64,000 bases of DNA from Castanea sativa. Its lineage: Eukaryota; Streptophyta; Magnoliopsida; Fagales; Fagaceae. The stretch spans positions 28,875,273-28,939,272 of the forward strand of contig NC_134017.1 of the NCBI RefSeq assembly GCF_040712315.1, in the 5' to 3' direction. Below are positions 44,328-54,449 of the stretch, in pieces (the stretch's first letter is position 1; each line of letters opens with the position of its first letter). The translations under genes were made by a program, and so were the position numbers. The notes below the pieces were generated by a model. That model was not told the DNA's origin. It saw nothing but the letters and a program-made list of their open reading frames with translations, and did not search any database.

Positions 44328-45799
44328 GTAAATGGAATGTGTGATGCTAAGGAAGATCGGATGAAGAAATACGTCAGCAAAGTAAAACGGCTTGCACGAA
44401 AGTTTTCAGAAGTAAGTTTTGTTCAACTCCCTAGGGGGGAAAATATGGAAGCAGATGCCTTGGCGAAAGCAGCTTCGGCAGGAGGAGTAACGGACGAGTA
44501 CGACAAAGTACAATACATGCCAAGCATAGACCTTCCAGACATACAGCAAATAGGGGAGGAAGAAAATTGGACGAGTCCAATAGTAATCTATCTTAAAGAT
44601 GGAAGGCTTCCAGAAGACAAGGACGAAGCTAGGAAGTTGAGGGTCAGAGTAGCCAAGTATCTCCTCATAAATGAAGTCCTTTACAAGCGAGGCTTTTCTC
44701 AACCTTACCTAAAGTGCTTGGCTCCGAACGAGTCAAACTATGTTTTAAGGGAAGTTCATTAGGGAGCATATGGAAATCACTCAGGAGCAAGATCGCTTGT
44801 CCATAAGGTCGTCCGTGTAGGCTACTACTGGCCTACAATTCAGGCAGATGCTAAGGCCTATATCAGGGTGTGCGACTAGTGTCAGCACTATAGCAACGTC
44901 CCTAGATAGTCGTCGGAGTACCAAACCCCAATGATAGCCCCATGACCCTTTGTACAGTGGGGACTGGATATCCTAGGACCTTTCCCTATAAGAACCAGAC
45001 AAATAAAGTTTTTAGTAGTAGGGATTGATTACTTTACCAAGTGGGTGGAGGCCGAAACTCTTGCAAAAATCACTCAGCAAAATGTTAAAAAAAATTTTGG
45101 AAGAATATTCTATGCAGGTTCGGAGTACCCAGGGTACTAGTATTAGATAACGGACGTCAGTTTGACAACACACCCTTCAGGGAATTTTGCGAACAGTTTG
45201 GAATCAAGAATCACTATTCCTCACCCTCCTACCTATAGGCGAATGGACAAGCAGAAGTAGTGAACCGATCCCTACTGAAAATTATCAAGACTCGGCTTGA
45301 GGGGGCAAAGGGGATATGGCCAGACAAGTTACCAGGTGTTTTTTGGGCCTACAGGACGACTGTGAAAACTCCGATAGGAGAAACCCCTTTCAAGCTAGCC
45401 TATGGAAGTGAAGTCGTTATACCAGCAGAAGTTCATATGGCTAACCATTGAGTGATGAAGTATCAAGAGAGAGAAAATGAGGAACAACTTCGTCTTGACC
45501 TCGATCTCATTGACGAGGTAAGAATCGATGTGGAGCAAAGGACAGCAAGATACAAGAATCTTATGGCTAGGCAGCATGATGCCATGGTAAAACCCAGGCG
45601 TTTCAACGTCGGAAACCTCGTTCTTAAAGGGTGTCCTTGGCAACCAGAAATCCAGCTCATGGAAAATTGGGACCCAATTGAGAGAGACCCTACAGGGTAA
45701 TCAACTGCGAAAGGCAGGGGTCATACTACCTAAAAGCTTTGGATGGACAAAAGTTAGAGCACAATTGGAACGTGGAGCACCTGAGGAGGTACTATTAGT
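44328..45799 (+). pseudogene. Element 2 archaeal RNase H end and integrase (broken)
   Basis: The RNase H tail ends with MEADALAKAAS (about 44448). Integrase has YGNHSGARSLVHK (about 44768) and a CQHY remnant, FVQWGLDILGPF (first Asp, about 44960), a stretch near 45090-45240 with frameshifts and stops where the second Asp motif should lie, ANGQAEVVNRSL (Glu, about 45242) and VFWAYRTTVKTPIGETPF (about 45337). The C-terminus runs to the TAG ending at 45799 in another frame. Stops at about 44761, 44877, 44907, 44943 and 45237 mostly fit CAG-to-TAG or TGG-to-TGA. Inactive. Confidence 0.85.
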
Positions 45800-46811
45800 A
45801 ATGAGCTTGGACGAGATTCACCTAGGATGAGGTTACAGATATGGACGAGGTCACAACTATGGTGTTTGCTAATACTTGCTGTTGTGTTTTTATTATTACT
45901 GTGGTGTGTATTAAGAATAAAAAGTGCACTAGTTCCTAAACTTTTGCACCGTCTACAGACCAGTTTGTGAAAGACGAGGTTGTATATTTTCTTAAGTATT
46001 TTAATAAGGCGCTAGCTTATAAGCATGTGCCATATTTGTGGACAATGTTCATATAATAATATGGTTTGGATTTCTAATGTATTTAATACATAAATCTAAT
46101 TTCCATAATAATACCCACAAGGGGGGCAAAAGCCTAAGGTGAATGAAAATCTCTGGACGCAGGGATATAACGTTCATAAGCTTTCCTCGAGACGAGGATA
46201 AAGCAAAGGAAAATATGCTAAGGCATGCTCGTCTGAAAGTCAACGGACGAGAAAAGGGCATACGGTGAAACTTGTCCATGGACGAGCATATGGCCAAGAC
46301 GCCCAGATGCTCTAGGACGAGGTAAATACAACAAACGTCTGGACGAAAGACGAATGCCAACTGCCTAACCCATGGACGAGGAAAAGGACACATGATCATC
46401 ATTGCCATTTCTGAGACGAGTCATACTTGGAAAAATTAAAATGGCCAACAAAGACGTCCATGCATATGTGGGTCATCCATAAGTAAAATGCATGGACGAC
46501 CATACAACAGTTAGAATGCTCACTACTTAAAAGCCAATAACATCTAATGATAAAAGCAGAGCATAAACTCGTCCAAACAATGAAATTCAATACTGAATAA
46601 AAGAATGCATTCGTTAAAGCTTAAAAAAGGGTAGACGACCACCGTCCAAAAACCCTTACAAAGTAAAACTTAAAAGGCAATTGTTAATGCGCTCGTCCAA
46701 AGTACAATGGACGAGAGAATTGTTTTCAAATACATTTTAATAAAGGTCCTAAAAATAATGGACCAAATCAAAGGGAAATAAACAAATAAACAATGGTTAC
46801 AAATCTCGTCT
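45800..46811. other. Element 2 spacer rich in GACGAG words
   Basis: Non-coding, between integrase and the antisense gene. GACGAG, CGTCC and variants recur many times (for instance around 46185-46390). No regular tandem array is visible, unlike the same position in elements 1 and 3. Confidence 0.6.
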
Positions 46812-49046
46812 TCAAATGGAGGGGGCGTCAGCACTGGGGTCGTCCTGAGGTGGCTTCGTAGTGGCATCGTCTTCAATATTGACGTCCTCTGAGCTCGTCT
46901 GGAGGAGGGAGCTAGCAGAGCCACCAAGTTGAAGTTTGACTAAGTTAAAATCTACCTCAGGGAAGCGTTCCATAGCTTCCATACGGAAGTCTTCGAAGCC
47001 AGCAGCATAGTTCCTGTCCAACAGGTCAGTGAACTGGCTAGAAGTTTGAAACTCCTCCACGGCTACCTTTTTGGTGTCCTTGAGAAGGATACCAAGCTCG
47101 TTATTTTTCTTTTGTAAATGATCCAGACGAGTGTCCTTCTCGACGATGTCAGCCCTCAGCTCCTTGACAAGATTTTTCAACCCCTTAACCTCGTCTGTAG
47201 CCTTGCCTGCTGTCTCTGCCCATTTTCTACAGTCGTCCTTAACCTGCCGCAGCTTCGTCTCAAGCTTGCTCCTATCCTTGTCTATCGTCGTGGCTTGTCT
47301 GAACGCTGCTATGAACTTTGACATGGCCTATACAAACAATTAACAGTCTGATTAAACTTAAGATAATGGCCACAGCAAAATGTCAGGACGAGGTAAAAGA
47401 CAAGGCTACATACCTTGAAGAGCTCATGAACAGCAAAGTGCCTGAATTCCTTCAAAGACATATTATAGCAAGCAGCCACGCCCTCCTCGGTTACAGGTTT
47501 TTCAAACCTTTCCCAAGCTAAGTCCTCATTTTCAATCATGTTCATGGGGACCTTGGGACGAGTCTGAGGCGGAGCAGGAGAGACAACCTTTAAGGGGGAA
47601 ACACCAGCAGGTTCAGGCATTTCCACGTCAACAACTTGGACGGGAGGCGCATGGGAGATGGGGGAGTAATGCCTAGCTTAACAACCCCGGGCTTAGACGA
47701 CCCATGCCTGGCTTTCTTGTGCCCTCAACAACTAGGAAGATCTTCCAAATTCAAATTCTTAGGCAGGCTCTTCCTTTTATCCCCAATTGAAAGACAAGGC
47801 TGAGACTCCTCAAGGGAAAGACGAGGCTGGGACTCCCCAAGGTCAGGACGAGTCTAAGGCTCAACCTCTGACTCAACAACCTCATCCATTATTTCCTTTC
47901 CCTTATTCTCCTTCATAGTAGCCATTCCTGTAGAGAAATTTGTTAGAATCACTTATAAAAATGAGAAGGAATCGCTTAAAAAATAAAAACTTACGTCTAC
48001 GGACTGTACGCTCGTGCGCTATAGCTTCAGGAGAAGGCTCAAGACCAAGTCCCCAAGTAGTGAGGCATTGAAGAGTAACCAGGGAGTGAAAGTCCCTCTC
48101 AGGGTGAAGACGAGCCTTTTGAACGCGTCCAAGGTAAAACTTGTTCAAGGACGGTCATCTAACGCCTACAAGAAAGAGGTTAAGAGTTAAACGATTATAA
48201 AATGACATGCAAATGAAGGACGACGCATGGTAATAAACATACCTTCAGGACGAAGGTTCCCTAAGTCTCCGGTATAGGGGCAAATGGATCCCTGCCAACC
48301 TCAACAGGGTGTCCAGCCCAGAAACCTGAGACGAAGAAAAACTCCGTCTTCCAGTTCCTATCTGACGTGACCAAAGACTTAATAATTCTACAATTTCTCC
48401 CTCTGGCTGTAAATTGATAAAAACCACGAGATTGACTAATTTTTGAGGGTTTGTAACAATAGAGGACTCGTCCACGGTGAGAGGATGATCCCCTTCAAAT
48501 ACCTCTTTCCACAAAATTTGCATAGAGACAATTAGTCTCCACGCATTAGGGTTAAATTAACACAATCCTAGTGAGTAATTCCCTAGAAAAAGCATTAAGA
48601 GGCAACCTAAGACCTCCTATAAGATAGGCCTCATAAACTCCTACGCCAAAACGAGGTTGGCAACACCATTCCTCACGAACGGCCAACCTGAGATTCAACT
48701 CATCTGGGATTTGATACCAACTCCTAAGAGACGCTAATTTTTTGTCATCCGTCTTGGAAGGAACTTCCACAGCACAACTGTAGACGGTTTCTACGTCATC
48801 CTAAGGGATAGACGGAGGAGCACTCGACGGACTAGCTCCAGACCCAGATGTTGCTCTCGTCCTAAGCTATTCTTGAAGGACTTCCAGAGTGAACCCAGGG
48901 ACCCCCGAGGTATATTCCTCGTCCGCGGTATTTCCCCCACTACTGCTATCACTACTAGAACCACTGTAGCTAGAAGAGTTATGATACTCGTCTATCTCTT
49001 TTTCGATACTATTACTAGATGAGGAAACAACATTTTTAGAAGACAT
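46812..49046 (-). pseudogene. Element 2 antisense gene (PF04195-like), decayed
   Basis: The ATG at 49046 opens MSSKNVVSSSSNSIEKEIDE, an acidic Ser-rich lead. The core follows in pieces: LASLRSWYQIPDEL and GVYEAYLIGGLRLPLNAFSR (48552-48770), then PNAWRLIVSMQILWKEVFEG (48460-48540) and ETGRRSF-like text, where the same motifs occur in element 1. Downstream frames are a Pro/Ser segment (47309-47626) and a coiled coil (46812-47324: DRSKLETKLRQVKDDCRKWAE) ending in an acidic tail. In-frame stops at 48552-48554 and near 48868, and apparent introns, break it into at least five frames. Confidence 0.65.
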
Positions 49047-49399
49047 TTTGAAAACTTAAGGAAAGCCTAAAGATGAGTGTAAAGAAAATACCTGGCTTTA
49101 GACGGAGGAAACTAGGAATGCTGGAAAACTTCTAGACGAGGCGCTAAGATGAGGATGTCAAAAAAGAAAATTTGAGACAATGCAGAGGGTACGGGAGGAA
49201 TTCCACTATTTATAGGCGTTGAAAGGTGGTGTCTTGAATCACGTGACCAGCCAAGACACGCCACGTGGCTTTCCCCTCGAAAAATTAAATCAACGTGACA
49301 AAGTGCCAATGACATTACGACACGTGGCACATAAACAACTACATAAATGACACGCGACCAAGGGATGACTTCAGCTGGCGTACCTCCTGGACGACCCAT

Positions 49400-49414
49400 G
49401 GACAAGGGGGCAAC
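49400..49414 (+). other. Element 2 polypurine tract
   Basis: GGACAAGGGGGCAAC lies directly before the 3' LTR, matching the position and composition of the tract in element 1. Confidence 0.7.
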
Positions 49415-50058
49415 TGATGGGAATGATTTTTATCAACTCCAATATCGTCCATGGAGGTCGTCCTGGAGAAAACCAAGAAGGCAAGATTAGAAATCTCGTC
49501 CACACAGGAATGTGCTCGGACGAGATTAACATGATCATGTTTGACAGAACCACTGTCTCGTCCAAGATCCATCCACCTCGATCTGAATAAGGCCGTCCAT
49601 GGAGGGACGACCTTCCATGAAAGAAAGATATGCTCGACTAAAGGATCTCTAGACGAGGAACCCTGGACGAGCCCTTGACACTTGGGAAAATTCCCGTGTA
49701 CAAGTACACGTATAACATCCAGTGACCGTTATGTGAGAAAAATGCAACTCCCAAACAGTTGTGGAAGTTATCTCTGAACCCTTACACCTCCTCAAATCCA
49801 AGGGAGGTTATAAGTCTGATAATCGTTCTTAGGACACTATATAAATGCTCATTCGGACAAAACAAAGGTACGTTTTTTACTTCTCCTCAAAAGTTGGAAC
49901 TCCAAAAATATAGAGAGAAAACTAACTTTGCCATCGGCGGGTTCTTGGCCGGTGACCCTGGTCATCTTTGATCGCTCTTCTTTCTTTTTCAGGCCATTGA
50001 GGGAGCAAGTAGTCCTTTCAAGTCTGAAACATCTAACCTACTGATTTTCTTCGCATCA
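49415..50058 (+). repeat. Element 2, 3' LTR
   Basis: 644 bp from TGATGGGAATG to CTTCGCATCA. A clear TATA box (TATATAAAT, 49838-49846) should mark U3, with R starting about 30 bp later. Many GACGAG/CGTCC words lie in its first 300 bp. Confidence 0.8.
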
Positions 50059-50214
50059 TGAATAACTATTTTACATTGACCTCCATTGAATGACTGAAAA
50101 TTGTTTTACAAATTCATTAAAAAAAATCTTTAAAATTCTTGAATTTCTCATTTAAAGAGGATTTGTAGGCTCTTGGGTAAGGCCGCTTAAGCCATTGCCT
50201 AGAGTCCCCAATTG

Positions 50215-50835
50215 GAAAATAAGCACAAAATTTTTATATTAATATTTAGTTCTTTTAATAAAAAAAAAAAATTGGTGAATTATGTTTTTCTTCTAACAAA
50301 AATGTTGAGTTCCCTCATTTCAAGAAGGTCCCCGAAATTATATAGTAATAGAAATTCAACTCATTTGAAATCCTAAATTGTTTAACAAAAATATAATTAT
50401 GTGAGTCTACCAAACTATCATTAATGATTAATTTCCTATAACGACTTCAAATTCCAATTTATTATATGCATATTTTTTTGACATAATAGATTGTCAATTT
50501 TAGTAATTCAACCTCACACATGACACGCATTTTATATATTGAAGAAGACCCCCACAAATTTTGAATTAATATTTAGTTTTATAAAAATAAAATAAAAGAT
50601 AAAATTTGGTAAGTTATTTTTTCTTCTAAAAAAATGGTGAGTTCCCTCGATTCAAGAAAACCCCCAAAATTGTGTGGTAATAGAAATTCATATTATTTGA
50701 AATCCTAAATTGTTTGGCAAAAATAAAATTATGTAAGTTTACCAAATTATCATTAGTGATTAATTTGTCGTAACGACTTCAAATTTCAATTTTTTATAAG
50801 TATATTTCTCACAATAGATTGTCAATTTTAGTTTT
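50215..50835. repeat. Diverged direct duplication, unit about 330 bp
   Basis: Blocks from about 50215 and 50549 run in parallel: TTAATATTTAGTT, GTTGAGTTCCCTC / GGTGAGTTCCCTC, GAAATCCTAAATTGTTT, TAACGACTTCAAAT and ATAGATTGTCAATTTTAG occur in the same order in both. Confidence 0.8.
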
Positions 50836-50857
50836 CCAATTTCTCAGAGATGACCAC

Positions 50858-50859
<2 letters not shown>

Positions 50860-50893
<34 letters not shown>
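50860..50893. repeat. (CT)n microsatellite
   Basis: About 16 perfect CT units. Confidence 0.95.
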
Positions 50894-50895
<2 letters not shown>

Positions 50896-52422
50896 ATGAA
50901 GATCCCCAAAATTTTGGCAAATTAAGATTGTTTCATGATTATGTTATTAAATGAAGTTATAGTGCCTTTGTGTATGTGAGAGACCGCGCCCCAAACCCGT
51001 TTTGGAATTAGGCCAAACTCATATGAATGAGTGGAGTCGTATTATTGTCTCTCAAAATGAAGGCTCGGCTATTATATATTTCCCTTTAGATTAATAGTTG
51101 TACAATAGAGTCGCCGCTTATTTAATTTTTGGAATAAATAAGAAAACCGTAATTGAAAATTTCATCATTTTATTGATTTGATAATAAATGTACATGGATC
51201 ATAGAAAATTACATGACTCTGGTCCTAGATACAATCTAAGATAATTAAGTACATGGCTTTGTTTTCTAGTTACAATCTAGTAATTGAAAATTACATAGAT
51301 AAGCGTTAATTTATTAACCCTTGATCTAAGCTCAAAGGGTATGTTACAAGATGGGAGGGTGTTAGGCACCCACCTTGCTCGATGAAACCAGTCTCCTAGA
51401 CTATGATGGCCAACATTCATATCATATCATCCAACATATTATCAATCCATGTTCATTTCTTTGCTTGAATTTAATGTGTGTGCATGTGATAAACCCTAAT
51501 TCTATTTATTCATCATTACATTTGAATTGAAAAATAAAATCTAGTGATGATGTGTGTGAATGGTGATATCCTAGATTCAAGGATTTGAGAGAATTATGAA
51601 ACTAATATGTTTTTAATATTTTAGATGTAGATTTAAGATCAAAGCTAGTGTCATGCATGAACATGTGATGAACAACCAAGAACATATAAAGAACGCATAT
51701 AAACATTTAAGAATATCAAGAACATTGAAACATATTTAAGGAATTTAAATAATCACTAGCATCCTTTAATCTTAAACTTTCATCGTAGAAACATAAAAAT
51801 AAAAAAATAAAAAAGTTAGGGAAAGTAATTATACTTGCATGCAGGATCCACAAGGTGAAGAATGAGGCTCTTGGTGGAGGTCCTAAGGGTGGAGTATAGA
51901 AGAAGAACTAGGAGAGGGAAAGTGAGTCTCAGGAAGACCAAAATATGGCAAGACTAACTCTACTTCACTAGAACTTAAGACAGGAGAAGAGTGGATGTTT
52001 CTATGTGCTTTGGAATGGAGGAGAGGGGGGTTTATATAGTAATGGGGGAGAAAATATAAATGGAAATGAATTTAATGAGGGTTAACAAATGATTAAAAAG
52101 AATCATGAACCTAGACCCTATTTCAGTATTTAGAGAAAACCGGTGCATCAAATTTGGAGGTTGGAGGGAGTGATGAGCTAGCAAAATGACTAAAACCTTG
52201 GTTTTTCCCATAGCTCCTGTAACAGTTCTCAAAGCTAACTTAGAAAAATCATCTTTCTCAATTTTGGTCAGAATTGTCTCATTCTTGTGCTCAAATTGAA
52301 GCCCTAGATGTCTAATTTCTAGAAACATTAACCACAATCACAGATTCAAAATATTTTGAGAAATATCAATGAAATGGTGAGCAGAGGTCATTTGTTGGAA
52401 AATAGTTTCAACACAATATAGA

Positions 52423-52471
52423 TATATATATATATATATATAGATATAGCGAGAGAGAGAGAGAGAGAGAG
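52423..52471. repeat. (AT)n then (GA)n microsatellite
   Basis: An AT run followed by about ten GA units at the left border of Helitron-like copy D. Confidence 0.95.
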
Positions 52472-53019
52472 GTAAAGTTCAGAAAAAGTTCAATTAGAAT
52501 TTGAAATTAGAATAATTTTACACCATGTGTTTAGATTTATATGGGGACGACACCATAATTATCTACTTAAGTTTGTGCCATGTGTCCACTTAAGTTTTTT
52601 AATCTTTGTGCCAAGTGAGTTAATAAGTGCAAATACTAAGAATCTAATATTAATAAACTATAAAACTAAATAAATAAATAAAAACTAATCACATATACTA
52701 AATAAAAATCACCACACGACAAAAATCACCAAACGTTCTATCTTATAAAAATTAGAAGAAGAAAAAAATGATCACAAGTAGTATTAAATTTAGGTAAGAA
52801 TTTTAATATGTAACTAATTACGTTTACTTTTTAAAAAAAATAATAATTTGACTAATCATTTATATTTTATAAAATTTGTGTTTAATTTTAATGTATATAT
52901 ACGTATGCATGTATTACATGCTATTCTTTTAAGTAATTTGGCTAATTATTTATATTTGTATAATAAAAAATGTGTTTAATTTTAAATGTATCCATGCATT
53001 TGCATGGGTTACATGCTAG
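52472..53019 (+). mobile_element. Helitron-like non-autonomous element, copy D
   Basis: It opens with AAAGTTCAATTAGAATTTGAAATTAG. It ends with the best 3' terminus of the family: the palindrome CCATGCATTTGCATGG at 52992-53007, eight bases, then CTAG at 53016-53019 and T. A similar internal end (TACGTATGCATGTATTACATGCTAT) near 52900 suggests a duplicated terminus. Confidence 0.55.
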
Positions 53020-53211
53020 TTAAAATTAATAACTCCCCAAGTTAGTTTCCAATTAACATTAATAGGCTCCAATTACTTCAATTTCAGAATTAATCAATTC
53101 CAAATTTACCCCAATTAAAAAGATAATTACACAAATTACATTAATATTTGATTATCTAATTAATCAAGTGTGTGCAACTTTACCATAAGCTATTGTTCTT
53201 GCCAATCAAAT

Positions 53212-53942
53212 TGTAAGTGCACAATTGCACCTGGACCCAAAGAAGATTATGGGCTCAGGCCCAATGAGCCTTAAACAATAAAATTTGTAGAGTGTGGGCT
53301 TGAAACCTAGGTTAGAAGTGCTGGGAGCTTGATAACAGGCTTTTATAAACAAATACAGGTAAATAACGAACGATAATTGCAAATGGATCTCCTCGGACTC
53401 GAGCCGAGGACTACTTCTTTATTATTTTTCTTTCTTTCTTACAGGTTACAATCCTTAATTTCTTTTCTTTTTCTTTAGAGAGAGAGAGAGTAAGTGAGAG
53501 AGAGAAAAAAGAAGATCCCCCCTCCTTTTGCATTCATCCCCCTTAAATACCCCTTTTTTAGATGCCCTTTGGGACCCTGACTAGAAGTTTCTACCCTACT
53601 GTTCAGGGGTCACTTCCACATTAATGCGGCCAGGGAGGTAGGTGCAGAGTCTTTAATGCGGAGGTGGCAGCCTTTGCTCTAGATATTTTCCTTAACACTG
53701 GTGTATCGAGAAGGTTCAGGGTTTCCCCCTTTTAACCATTAGTCTTTCTAGAGTTGTGCTTTGACCTTCATAATGAAGCTTTGAATTCTCTTGGGCTTGT
53801 CCGAGGAGAAGCTCGTCCTCGGCGGTACCCTTGTATCCTCGGCGTATTGGCCAATTCATAGAGTTCAATTTTGGGGCAGATCGGCCCTCCATGCTACAGT
53901 TCACAGGCCCATATGCCCATTTGGGTCCTTTTATTCCCCACA
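53212..53942 (-). repeat. Element 3, 3' LTR
   Basis: 731 bp, plus-strand TGTAAGTGC to CCCCACA. It is collinear with 63755 onward. The minus strand has TATTTAAG near 53543-53550 as a TATA box. The inverted motif CCTCGGACTCGAGCCGAGG at about 53393-53411 and other CCGAGG/CCTCGG words echo the tandem array. Confidence 0.9.
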
Positions 53943-53960
53943 ATAGCCCCTCAAAACTCT
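53943..53960 (-). other. Element 3 polypurine tract
   Basis: The minus strand reads AGAGTTTTGAGGGGCTAT just before TGTGGGG of the LTR. Confidence 0.75.
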
Positions 53961-54449
53961 ATTTTCCATCATCCGAGGAGAAAAATAGGGTTTTGATCCA
54001 ACGAAAACTTTCCCCACACGTTCCGTAAATAACTACGCTTGTGAAGACCGTTTCGCATCCCAGAGGATGCCACTTGGCAGTTTTATTTTCAAAAACGCGC
54101 GCATTTATTACCGTGAATTATACCTTGTCTCCCACGTTCAACGGTGAGATGAGCATCCAACGGTTCTTGTTACTCCATGAAAATTTGGGCGGGACAAATG
54201 TAATTTCGAGGCCGCTTCTCGCACGTCGTGACGCTTCGGGAACCTGCGCCTTCATTTATTTCTCCAGAGGCTAATCCCATCAAAACATCAGCATTCACCT
54301 TTTGTCTGCAGAAATCTGTGGAAATTTGCACAACTCGAAATTTGTAAGTTCTCATTTCTTTTCTCTTAACACTTCCTCCTCGGACCCTGTCCTCGGCTAC
54401 CCTTATAACAGTTCTCACCCTTAGAACTTAGTTTTTTCGTTTCTTTCTG

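Larger units (their letters stand above)
44328..50058 (+). mobile_element. Element 2: 5'-truncated Tat-type Ty3/gypsy retrotransposon
   Basis: It begins inside the archaeal-type RNase H (VNGMCDAKEDRMKKY) and continues with integrase, a spacer rich in GACGAG, an antisense gene, a PPT and a 644-bp 3' LTR. The 5' LTR, gag, protease and RT are missing. It is a relative of element 1: integrase and antisense gene align by eye and both LTRs start TGATGGG. Confidence 0.85.
50059..52422. other. Repeat-like non-coding DNA
   Basis: After the LTR comes a duplicated AT-rich block, a CT microsatellite, then 50980-52370, which contains phrases typical of old LTR or leader regions (GAGTCGCCGCTTATTTAATTTT, GGGTGTTAGGCACCCACC). 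No protein-coding motif was seen on either strand. Confidence 0.5.
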
